DNA of 64,000 nt from NCBI GenBank assembly GCA_016191555.1, contig JACPVX010000025.1:16616-80615 (forward strand), read 5' to 3'. The notes beneath the pieces were generated by a model. It worked only from the letters and a program-made list of their open reading frames with translations. It searched no databases and had not been told where the DNA came from. The stretch's first letter is position 1, and each line of letters starts with the position of its first letter. Origin of the DNA: Bacteroidota bacterium. Lineage in GTDB: Bacteria; Bacteroidota; Bacteroidia; Cytophagales; Cyclobacteriaceae. Both the position numbers and the translations under genes were made by a program. Shown here piece after piece: positions 51,682-59,916 of this stretch.

Positions 51682-54600
51682 TTAGTTGTTGATCATCGTG
51701 TCTTTTGTTTCTGTAATCAAAGCCGGCATGTTTTTATCTTTAAACAGCTTGTTGTATTGCTGAATGTCGCTATTGATTAGCAGTTGCATTTGTTGTTTGT
51801 ATTTCACCCAGTCTGCTTGCACATCGCGCGCGCGATCTTGCGCACCCTTGGTCAGGCGAGGATCATGCGTATCGGCTACGCCACGCAATTGCAAAAATTC
51901 TGAATTGAGTTTGTTCGGGAAGTTGATCACGTCTTGGAAGTTTTTGCTGCGAGGTTCGATCAGGTTGCTTTCCCACTTTTCAATTTTCTTGATCAACTCT
52001 TTGCCGGTGTTGATGATTTCTTTGGCATCAGCATTGTCTTTCAGCGATTCGTTGTAGGTTTCAATTTGCTTTTTGACCTGGCGCATTTTATTCACCGATT
52101 TGTGCAGTTCATCAAACTGATCTCCGGCTTGTTTTAAAAACTCTTGCTGTGCAGCCCACTCTGCGGGTGTAGCGGTAATTTTTGGATCGGAAATAATTTC
52201 GAGATCTGTTTCAGACACTGCACCATTGTGAGAAATGCGTGCTTTGTATTTTCCGGGAGCTACGCGGTAGCCCTGGTAATCGCCATAGACATAAACACCG
52301 GGCACGCCACTTAACGCTTCCGTTCTGAAATCCCAGGCAAAACGATTAAGACCTGCTTCGGCAGGAATGGTTTGTTTGGCAGGAGGGCCACCGGGATACG
52401 GTTTGAAGCTTTCATCTTTTTTGTTGGTGTAGCTGCGAATGACTTTGCCACTCATATCCAAAATATCGAGCGTTACTTTTGTCGTATCAGCTTTGTCTTT
52501 GAGATAGTAATCTAACAACACACCGTTTGCCGGATTGCGACCTAAGCCTGGAATGTCACCAAAGTATTCAGGAATAGTAACGGATGACAAGCGATAGGTT
52601 GGTTTGGGTGTGAAAATTTTCAAGCTGGCATCTACAGCACCTTTCGTTTGTTGAATAGCTCCGAGATCATCTAATATCCAGAAAGATCTTCCGGCTGTTG
52701 CTGCTACTAAATCATTATCGCGAATAGTCAAATCTGTAACCGGAACGACAGGTAAGTTCAACTGAAATTTGCTGAAGGAATTTCCGCCATCGGCAGACAA
52801 ATAGAATCCTCTTTCCGATCCGGCATAAAGCAAGCCTTTCACTTTTTTGTCTTCGCGAATTACTTTGATGAAATCATCGGCATCAACACCATTTCCAATT
52901 TTAGTCCAGCTCTTGCCATAATCGGTGGATTTGTATGTCATGTTGCTGTAATCGCTGAACTTATAACGCGAAGCCGAAATGTAAACCGTAGCTGCATCGT
53001 GTGGAGAAACTTCGATGGAGTGAATCATTCCTTCAGGTAAACCGGAAGGAGTGACGTTTGTCCACGTTTTGCCACCGTCTTTAGTGAGATGAACTAATCC
53101 ACAATCGCTGCCGGTGTAAATCACACCCGGTTGATGAGGAGATTCAATCACATAATAAATGGTATTGTAGTTTTCGCCACCTGCTCCTTCGTTGGTGATG
53201 GGTCCACCGCTTACATCTTGCTTGGTGGTATCATCGCGCGTTAGGTCCGGAGAGATGACATCCCAGCTTAAACCTCCATTCGTAGTTTTGAATAGCACAT
53301 TGCCGGCATGATACATTGTTTTAGGATCATGAGGTGAGTTAATCAGCGGTGCATTCCAGTTGAAGCGGTATTTCATTTTCTTCGGTGCGAATGCTAAATT
53401 GGTAGAAGGGTACTCTTGTAAATCTTTCACTTTCACTTCACCCGTCCTTCTATCCAACACATCAATCTGACCCTGATAACAACCTCCGTATAAAAATTCC
53501 GGATTGTTTGGATCGTTGAAAGCAACCCATGCACTTTCGCAACCGGGACCGTTGATCCAATCTTTGTCGGTAATGCCGAAACTTCCGTTGCGGCTTGGTG
53601 TGGCTACCGAGGAATTGTCTTGTTGGCCGCCATATACCCAATATGGAAACTGATTGTCGGCAATCACTCTGTAAAACTGTGAGGTAGCCTGATTGTTGAG
53701 AGGAGAAAACGTGCGACCGGTGTTGTAGCTGATTTCGCCACCACCATCATCTGCCAAAGCAAAGTTTTGATTGTTCTTTGGGTTGATCCATAAGTCATGG
53801 GTATCGCCATGGCCTACTCGAATGTTAGCGAATGTTTTTCCACCATCGATGGAGCGCATCATGGGTGCGTTGAGCACATATACGATATCGGCATTTACCG
53901 GATCGGCAAACACTTCCATGTAATACCAAGAGCGTGAAGTAATATTTTGATCGGTGGAAAGTAGATTCCATTTTTTGCCGCCATCATCCGAGCGATACAA
54001 TCCGGCTTTTGATTTTTCTGCTTCCACAATAGCAAACACTCGATTGGGATTAGCACGCGAAACACTCACACCAATTTTTCCCATTTCTTTGGGCAAGCCT
54101 TCGTTGATTTTAGTCCAAGTCTCACCGCCATCAGTAGATTTCCAGATGCCGCAGCCGGGGCCACCACTTTCTACTTTCCAGGGATAGCGTCTGTGTTGCC
54201 AGGTGGCCGCGTATAAAATGCGTGGATTGGTATAATCGATGCTGAGTGAAGAGGCGCCTGTGTTTTCATCTACGAAGAGCGTGCGCTTCCAGGTAGCACC
54301 ACCGTCTATTGATTTGTAAATTCCTCGCTCAGCACTTGGGCCATGCACGGTGCCTTGTGCGGCCACATACACTACATCCGGATTGTTTGGATGAACGATT
54401 ACATCAGAAATGTGACGCGTTTTTTCGAGTCCTACATTCTTCCAGGTTTTACCTCCATCGGTTGATTTGTAAACGCCATCACCAAAAGATGTCATCACAC
54501 CCCGCACAGCATGTTCACCGGTGCCCACATAAATTACATTAGGGTCTGATTCGCATACAGCGATATCTCCAATGGATCCTACTTTAAAAAATCCATCGGA

Positions 54601-54870
54601 AATGTTTTTCCAAGTGGCGCCACCGTCATCGGTTTTGCCAACGCCTCCACCCGTGTAGCCAACGTAATAAACCATTGGATTGAGCGGATCGCCTACGATC
54701 GTGTTCGCACGCCCTCCCCGAAAGGGGCCAATGTTTCGCCATTTCAATCCTTTAAATTGATCGGCTTTGATGGTTGAAGATGAAGTGTTGTCTGCTTTTG
54801 ATTTTGGTTTCTGCGCGATGCCGGAAAAGGCGAACAGCACCAGAGCAAAGAGTGCAATGATTTTTCTCAT
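51682..54870 (-). CDS. Secreted BNR/sortilin-like beta-propeller protein, copy 1
   Basis: 1062 residues with a signal peptide (IIALFALVLFAFSGIAQ). It has the same plan as the downstream copy: LKWRNIGPFRGGRANTIVGD at the start, Asp boxes such as KTDDGGATWKNI, KSTDGGKTWKNV and RSDDGGKKWNLL, then a domain with RFAWDFRTEALSGVPGVYVY and a terminal coiled coil. It is first in the two-gene unit. The closeness in plan and the tandem position indicate gene duplication. Asp-box propellers can be sialidases or non-catalytic binding modules, and I see no sialidase Arg triad or FRIP motif, so a glycosidase function should not be assumed. Confidence 0.85.
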   Translation of the reverse strand: MRKIIALFALVLFAFSGIAQKPKSKADNTSSSTIKADQFKGLKWRNIGPFRGGRANTIVGDPLNPMVYYVGYTGGGVGKTDDGGATWKNISDGFFKVGSIGDIAVCESDPNVIYVGTGEHAVRGVMTSFGDGVYKSTDGGKTWKNVGLEKTRHISDVIVHPNNPDVVYVAAQGTVHGPSAERGIYKSIDGGATWKRTLFVDENTGASSLSIDYTNPRILYAATWQHRRYPWKVESGGPGCGIWKSTDGGETWTKINEGLPKEMGKIGVSVSRANPNRVFAIVEAEKSKAGLYRSDDGGKKWNLLSTDQNITSRSWYYMEVFADPVNADIVYVLNAPMMRSIDGGKTFANIRVGHGDTHDLWINPKNNQNFALADDGGGEISYNTGRTFSPLNNQATSQFYRVIADNQFPYWVYGGQQDNSSVATPSRNGSFGITDKDWINGPGCESAWVAFNDPNNPEFLYGGCYQGQIDVLDRRTGEVKVKDLQEYPSTNLAFAPKKMKYRFNWNAPLINSPHDPKTMYHAGNVLFKTTNGGLSWDVISPDLTRDDTTKQDVSGGPITNEGAGGENYNTIYYVIESPHQPGVIYTGSDCGLVHLTKDGGKTWTNVTPSGLPEGMIHSIEVSPHDAATVYISASRYKFSDYSNMTYKSTDYGKSWTKIGNGVDADDFIKVIREDKKVKGLLYAGSERGFYLSADGGNSFSKFQLNLPVVPVTDLTIRDNDLVAATAGRSFWILDDLGAIQQTKGAVDASLKIFTPKPTYRLSSVTIPEYFGDIPGLGRNPANGVLLDYYLKDKADTTKVTLDILDMSGKVIRSYTNKKDESFKPYPGGPPAKQTIPAEAGLNRFAWDFRTEALSGVPGVYVYGDYQGYRVAPGKYKARISHNGAVSETDLEIISDPKITATPAEWAAQQEFLKQAGDQFDELHKSVNKMRQVKKQIETYNESLKDNADAKEIINTGKELIKKIEKWESNLIEPRSKNFQDVINFPNKLNSEFLQLRGVADTHDPRLTKGAQDRARDVQADWVKYKQQMQLLINSDIQQYNKLFKDKNMPALITETKDTMINN

Positions 54871-54994
54871 GAGGTTTTCGGTTTGAATACCTAATTAAGA
54901 AAAATTTATGACAAGTTTTTGCGAAAGTTTATGAATGGCAGTAATTAAAGCCAAACTGTTTACCGGCTAAGGAAAACTTTATCCCAAAAGATTT

Positions 54995-57016
54995 TTAGTC
55001 TCCTTTCGGGGATGTTTCAAAAACTTCAATTTCCGTTCTGCGATTTACTTCACGGCCACCGGTTTCATCATCATTAGATACGATGGGCCGCTCTTCACCA
55101 TAGCCAACAGCTCGAAGGCGATCAGAAGCAACTCCCCGCTGTAGCAAAAAGGCTACTACGGATTGCGCACGCTTAAGTGATAGCGCTTTGTTGGTGGCAT
55201 CATCGCCTGAGTTATCGGTGTGGCCATTGATTTGAAGTTTGATGAGTGGGCTGTTCTCCATCAGATTGAGAATGCTCTCTAATTCGCCAATGGATTCTGT
55301 TTTGATTTCGGATTTGCCTACATCAAAGAAAATGTTTTTCATTACCACCTTCGATCCTACCTCAGCTTTCTGCATGAAAATGCCTGTTTCAATTTCCTGG
55401 TAGTCAGTAAAGGCGGGCACTTCAAAATTTAGTGAGTTGAACAAGTAGCCGTTTACAGATGTGTTGATTCCGTAATTGCCTCCATGCGGAATGATGATTT
55501 TAAATTCTCCGGTGCTGCTGTTGGAATACACGCGCTCTATCACTTTGTTGGTTTTGTTATCCACCAAAATAATTTGCGCCTTCAATGGCTGAGCAGATTC
55601 TGCATCCAAAACTTTACCTGATAGTTGTGTAGCGAGCCCCAAATCTTTTTGAAAACTGACCATCGCATCCACAAATTCATCTCCTATTATTTCAGCTTCT
55701 TTGGTGGTGTCTACGGCTATGGGAGCAGCCGCAATTATCTCTTCCTGTTTTGGTGGCGGAGGCGGATCGTGAAATTGCACAAAGCAGATATCGGAATTGC
55801 CGACACCTTCGGGGCGCATGGCGCTGAAGTAGCCGCGCTTCTTATCTTTTGAAAGATAAAAGTAATTTTCAAATTTAGGTGTGTTGATCGGGTAGCCTAA
55901 GTTGGCGGGCTTCGTCCATTGACCATTGACCATTTCACTTTTAAAAATATCAAAGTCGCCCAAGCCTAAATGACCATCCGACCCAAAATACAAGGTGCCG
56001 TCCTGATGCATGAAGGGAGCATCTTCATTTCCTTTCGAATTTATTTTAGGCCCTAGATTTTTGGCTTTGCCCCACTCACCCGTTCGCAGCTTTTCACTTA
56101 CGTAGATATCCAATCCTCCATATCCACCGGAGCGATCGCTGGTGAAGTAAAACTTGTTCCCGTCCGGGGAAAGGCATCCCGAAGTTTCCCATGAGAATGT
56201 GTTGATTTCTTTACCCATCGATTTTGGCGTACTCCATTTTTCGCCATCAAAATTGGATTGATAAATGTCGCCATTGCCTTTTTCGTAATACAGAAAAATG
56301 GTTTTGCCATCAGGCGTTAAGTAGGTGGCCGCATCATGAAATTGATCGTTGATTTTGTCGCTTAGTTTTTGAGGCACATCCCAAGTTTCTCCGGCCAAAC
56401 GTGTACTAAGAATATCTTCAAATAAGGTATTGAATTTCTTATCTTTTTGCAATGAGTCACGTGCCGAAGTGAAGATCAATAAATTTTCTTGCTCGTTTAC
56501 CAACGGCCCGTAATCTTGAAAGGGCGAGTTAACGGGAAATTCTAAAATCTTGATGCTGCATAAAAGCGGATGGCGCATGAGTGAATCGCCCAAATGGCAT
56601 TCTTGAATTTTGTGTGAAGCTATGGTAGAGAGCTTTTTGTTTTTTTCTTTGAATTTTTTGTAATGATCCATTGCACGAGCAAAATGTGAGTTGCTTTGCA
56701 AAGCCACAGCGAGGTAATAATCAATATCCGGATCAACCTTTGGATTCTTCCGATAGGCATCTTCCAGGTAAGGTAATGCCTGTGCTTCCTGTCCGGCTGA
56801 AAGATAGGTTTGGCCGATTTTAAGTTGAATGGTGGCATCGCCCGGCAGCTTTGCCTGCGCCAATGAATAGTTTTCTAAGGCTTGCCGATAATCGGCCTTG
56901 GCATAAAATTTATCGCCTTTTTCAATAAGCGCCTTTGCATCCTGGCCAAATGAAGTGTAGCCGGCGAGCAAAAAGGTAATCAAAAGTTTAATACAGGTAG
57001 GGTGTATCCTGTTCAT
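54995..57016 (-). CDS. TPR - propeller - CRD - OmpA family protein (PorE-like architecture)
   Basis: 673 residues from the ATG at 57016; an earlier TTG would only lengthen the signal peptide (CIKLLITFLLAGYTSFGQ). In order: TPR repeats (about 25-130, GDKFYAKADYRQALENYSLA), a WD40/PD40-type propeller (about 150-420, with TPDGKTIFLYYEKGNGDIYQ and SPDGNKFYFTSDRSGGYGGL), a carboxypeptidase regulatory-like domain (about 460-550, LSGKVLDAESAQPLKAQIIL) and an OmpA peptidoglycan-binding domain (about 555-670, INGHTDNSGDDATNKALSLK with R-x-V-x-YGEERP). This order is that reported for PorE of the T9SS. PorE is a lipoprotein, but no lipobox is seen here, and similar OmpA proteins are numerous in this phylum. 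Confidence 0.85.
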   Translation of the reverse strand: MNRIHPTCIKLLITFLLAGYTSFGQDAKALIEKGDKFYAKADYRQALENYSLAQAKLPGDATIQLKIGQTYLSAGQEAQALPYLEDAYRKNPKVDPDIDYYLAVALQSNSHFARAMDHYKKFKEKNKKLSTIASHKIQECHLGDSLMRHPLLCSIKILEFPVNSPFQDYGPLVNEQENLLIFTSARDSLQKDKKFNTLFEDILSTRLAGETWDVPQKLSDKINDQFHDAATYLTPDGKTIFLYYEKGNGDIYQSNFDGEKWSTPKSMGKEINTFSWETSGCLSPDGNKFYFTSDRSGGYGGLDIYVSEKLRTGEWGKAKNLGPKINSKGNEDAPFMHQDGTLYFGSDGHLGLGDFDIFKSEMVNGQWTKPANLGYPINTPKFENYFYLSKDKKRGYFSAMRPEGVGNSDICFVQFHDPPPPPKQEEIIAAAPIAVDTTKEAEIIGDEFVDAMVSFQKDLGLATQLSGKVLDAESAQPLKAQIILVDNKTNKVIERVYSNSSTGEFKIIIPHGGNYGINTSVNGYLFNSLNFEVPAFTDYQEIETGIFMQKAEVGSKVVMKNIFFDVGKSEIKTESIGELESILNLMENSPLIKLQINGHTDNSGDDATNKALSLKRAQSVVAFLLQRGVASDRLRAVGYGEERPIVSNDDETGGREVNRRTEIEVFETSPKGD

Positions 57017-57051
57017 AACCTGCAATATAAATAGAAACCATGTGCCGTAGG

Positions 57052-58455
57052 TTATCTATTATTTAAGGCTTTAAGAGCTTTTATAAATGCGGGCTTAATG
57101 GAATGCCCATTTTGATGATGCTGTCCTTTCACCACCCATTTCCCATTGATCAATGTGCCTAGATTTCTGCTTGAATCGGACGTATAGATTAAAGTGGAAA
57201 GTCGGTTTTTTTCAACAGTTGTTGCTAATAAATGAGAAGTGGCATGTACTACGAGTGCATCTAATGACTGACCAACTTTAAAATGATCATTCAGATGATT
57301 TCCCATGGCCATGCGACCACGGATGGCGGCTTCGTTGGTCATCGCCCAAGCGGCATCACCGTCAAATGTGTTGCGCTTATTCGTAACGAGGCGTTGCCGG
57401 TAGTCAATCATTCGGAATTCTTCAAACGGATTTAACCCAATATGGCTATCGGTGCCGATGCACCAGTGACCTCCTAATTTTACATATTCTTTCATTCGAA
57501 AAATACCATCGCCCAAGTTGCCTTCGGTGCTAGGGCATAGCACAACGGTGGCCTTCGACTTTGCCAAACGCTGTAATTCATCGTCATTCAAATGAGTGGA
57601 ATGAACGAGGTAAAACCGATCATTCACCGGAAGGTGATCCAACAACCATTGCATGGGTCGCTTTCCCGCAAAGGCCAAACAATCTTCTACTTCTTTTTTC
57701 TGTTCGGCTACATGCAGGTGAAAAGGAATATTAGAAGGGCTTTGCTCAAAGGTGGTTTTTATATCATTTAAATCTACCGCCCGAAGTGAATGCACGCTAA
57801 AACCTAATGAAGCCGAATCATATTGTTTGACAACCTGTGCAGATGAATCCAACAATTGCAAATAGTCATCGACTGTTTTAGAAATAAATCTTCGCTGGCG
57901 TGGCTGAGGTTCTTGTCCAAAGGTTCCTTTTTGATAGAATACTGGGACAAGAGTAATTTTTATTCCGGCTGATTTCGCTGCGCTTATCATGCGTTCACCC
58001 ATTTCAGCGAGGTGCCCGTAGGGTTTCCCCTCCTTATCATGATGGAGGTAGTGAAACTCGGCTACGTGCGTGTAGCCTTGGCGCACCATTTCTGCATAGA
58101 GCATGGCGGCAATTGCTTCTGCCTGATCAGGATCTACCGAGAGAGCACATTTATACATTTCTTCACGCCAGGTCCAAAAATCATCGTCAATTCCTGAGGC
58201 ATGATTTTCAGCAAGGCCTGCCATCGCATATTGAAAAGCATGCGAATGCGCGTTTTGAAACCCGGGTAAAGCATAACCTGGCACCATTTCGATGGCGATA
58301 GATTCCTGAGGAGCTTGGTCGCTCAGATATTGAATCATGCCGTTTTCATCCACGCCCACATAGGCAGGCGAAAGCCATTTCTCTTGAAGTAGCAATGAGG
58401 CGAAGCAAAAGAATTTGAGTGAAATAGGCTGAGGTGTTGAATGTTCGATGGTCAT
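57052..58455 (-). CDS. hutF: Formimidoylglutamate deiminase
   Basis: 467 residues from the ATG at 58455; an upstream TTG would add 17 residues unlike the family. HutF removes ammonia from N-formimino-L-glutamate to give N-formyl-L-glutamate in the histidine degradation route used when HutE is absent. The metal-dependent hydrolase signature PGFQNAHSHAFQYAMAG (metal-binding H-x-H) is near the N-terminus; HLHVAEQKKEVEDCL and CIGTDSHIGLNPFEEFRMID with later His and Asp ligands complete the amidohydrolase barrel. It follows hutG by 62 bases. Distinguishing it from other amidohydrolases rests on the overall pattern and the hutG partner. Confidence 0.88.
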   Translation of the reverse strand: MTIEHSTPQPISLKFFCFASLLLQEKWLSPAYVGVDENGMIQYLSDQAPQESIAIEMVPGYALPGFQNAHSHAFQYAMAGLAENHASGIDDDFWTWREEMYKCALSVDPDQAEAIAAMLYAEMVRQGYTHVAEFHYLHHDKEGKPYGHLAEMGERMISAAKSAGIKITLVPVFYQKGTFGQEPQPRQRRFISKTVDDYLQLLDSSAQVVKQYDSASLGFSVHSLRAVDLNDIKTTFEQSPSNIPFHLHVAEQKKEVEDCLAFAGKRPMQWLLDHLPVNDRFYLVHSTHLNDDELQRLAKSKATVVLCPSTEGNLGDGIFRMKEYVKLGGHWCIGTDSHIGLNPFEEFRMIDYRQRLVTNKRNTFDGDAAWAMTNEAAIRGRMAMGNHLNDHFKVGQSLDALVVHATSHLLATTVEKNRLSTLIYTSDSSRNLGTLINGKWVVKGQHHQNGHSIKPAFIKALKALNNR

Positions 58456-58517
58456 TTTTTTAATGTGTTTTATTTCCCTCACCCGTTCACCGTTGCCGGA
58501 GAACAAAATTTCTAAAA

Positions 58518-59321
58518 TTAGCGCAAGGTATCTATCAATTTTTGCAACACACTCTTTAGCACTTCTTGCATTTTGCTTGCACGGTTTTCATCGTATTGCG
58601 TTTCGGTGTCGTCCATGTAATTTACTTTACTCATTTCTAATTGCAAGGCATGTCGTTGAAGATGAGGTTGTCCATAGTGTCGAGTGATGTAGCCTCCTTT
58701 GAAAGGGTAGTTATGACTGAACGAGTATGTTGAACTTTGTAATGTGTGCACAGCTTGTGAAATGATTTCTGCAGAAGAAGAAGTGCTGTCTGCATTTCCC
58801 AGAATAAGATCCGGAAATTTCTCTGCGTGAATGGAAGGCACGAGTTGACGGATGGAGTGACAATCCCATAGCAGCACCTTACTAAATTTTTCGTGTAGAC
58901 GGTTCAATTCACTTTCTAATTTTTGATGATAGGGCTGATAATAAGCAGAAACTCTTCTGGCTATTTCGTTAGGCAAAATCTCTTTTCGCTCATCGCGATA
59001 GATAGGTTCGCCTAAAAAGTTGGTGGTGGGGCACAAGCCGGTAATCACGCGCCCATCGGAATAGAGTGGTTTGCTTTGTGGGTCGCGATTTAAATCAATC
59101 ACCCATCGGCTATAGTTGGCCGTAATCATCGTAATGCCATGTGATGGTGCAAAGCCATAGAGCTTATCTACAAACCAGTCGGTGTCATCCAACGATTGAA
59201 GAAATTCAGATTTGTATTCGTCTTTTAATTCTGCTGGAAAGCGGGTTCCGCAGTGTGGTACGCTTAGAAGAATCGGTACTTCGGGTTGCGTGGGTGGAAA
59301 GAGGTTGTAAACCGGTTCCAT
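58518..59321 (-). CDS. hutG: N-formylglutamate amidohydrolase
   Basis: 267 residues. It cleaves N-formyl-L-glutamate to glutamate and formate, the step after HutF. Family motifs are LSVPHCGTRFPAEL, DDTDWFVDKLYGF, VIDLNRDPQSKPLY and VLLWDCHSIRQLVP, with a final KGGYITRHYGQP. The length is normal. Its ATG overlaps the stop of the small membrane protein gene upstream by one base (TAATG), and hutF follows 62 bases downstream, so the two enzymes work in sequence from one transcript. hutH, hutU and hutI are not in the window. Confidence 0.92.
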   Translation of the reverse strand: MEPVYNLFPPTQPEVPILLSVPHCGTRFPAELKDEYKSEFLQSLDDTDWFVDKLYGFAPSHGITMITANYSRWVIDLNRDPQSKPLYSDGRVITGLCPTTNFLGEPIYRDERKEILPNEIARRVSAYYQPYHQKLESELNRLHEKFSKVLLWDCHSIRQLVPSIHAEKFPDLILGNADSTSSSAEIISQAVHTLQSSTYSFSHNYPFKGGYITRHYGQPHLQRHALQLEMSKVNYMDDTETQYDENRASKMQEVLKSVLQKLIDTLR

Positions 59322-59608
59322 TATTTTTTCCGATCGGCTTCTTTGTTGGCTAGCATCGCTTGTGCAAGCGCATAATCTTTAGCTTGGCGAACTTCAGTAA
59401 GTGCGTTTTGAAGTTCTTGCTTAGCTTGTTCAGCTTCTAATCTGCATTTTTCAACTTGTGTTTTTAATTCAAGGGCAATCTCTTGCTCTTTTTTTGTTGC
59501 CGCATGATTGACGAAGCCATAGAAAAACAACGCAACATTTGCGATGAGGGAAACAACGAGCAGTATCACAGTAACCTTTGAACTCCTTACTGAACTTTTA
59601 TTTTCCAT
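59321..59608 (-). CDS. Small membrane protein with coiled coil, copy 2
   Basis: 95 residues from the ATG at 59608; an earlier GTG inside the upstream gene would add 11 residues and is less likely. One membrane helix (about residues 13-35, VTVILLVVSLIANVALFFYG) is followed by a long charged coiled coil with a single Cys (VEKCRLEAEQAKQELQNALT) and a basic tail ending ADRKK. It matches no family I know. It is a paralog of the gene just upstream: both have a helix ending in YG, then an acidic and Gln-rich coil with one Cys. It overlaps hutG by one base. A partner or scaffold role is a guess. Confidence 0.75.
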   Translation of the reverse strand: MENKSSVRSSKVTVILLVVSLIANVALFFYGFVNHAATKKEQEIALELKTQVEKCRLEAEQAKQELQNALTEVRQAKDYALAQAMLANKEADRKK

Positions 59609-59610
59609 AA

Positions 59611-59904
59611 TTACTTTTTCTTGCTCTTCGCTTCTGTCCACTTAATGAAGTAGTCTGTAGCAACTTGTTTTTGATAGACTGCCTCCATGTCGGCTTGACG
59701 AGCTATTTCTTTTTGCTTGGCCGCTTCAACCTCGCACTCCTTAAGTTGTACTGTCACTTTCAGGGCCTCTTCTTGTTTTGCGAGCGCAAAATCTTTTTGT
59801 AAGTAACCGTAGATGTATAGTCCAACACCCGCTATTAGCAAGGCACCACACATGACTTTCAAGATTAAGTTCTCTTTTTTAAGGGAGGTGTGCTCTTTTT
59901 CCAT
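59611..59904 (-). CDS. Small membrane protein with coiled coil, copy 1
   Basis: 97 residues. A short charged N-terminus, one membrane helix (about residues 14-32, LKVMCGALLIAGVGLYIYGY), then a coiled coil with one Cys (LKECEVEAAKQKEIARQADM) and a lysine tail (TEAKSKKK). No recognised family. It starts 12 bases after the NagZ stop and is followed after 2 bases by its paralog, so all three are cotranscribed. Low sequence identity but identical layout suggests an old tandem duplication. Confidence 0.75.
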   Translation of the reverse strand: MEKEHTSLKKENLILKVMCGALLIAGVGLYIYGYLQKDFALAKQEEALKVTVQLKECEVEAAKQKEIARQADMEAVYQKQVATDYFIKWTEAKSKKK

Positions 59905-59916
59905 AAATACAATTAA

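Noticed and set aside
48545..54870. Long opposite-strand frames inside the propeller genes
   Set aside because: They are shadows of the real genes: no domains, no starts with ribosome sites, and compositions that follow the complementary codons.
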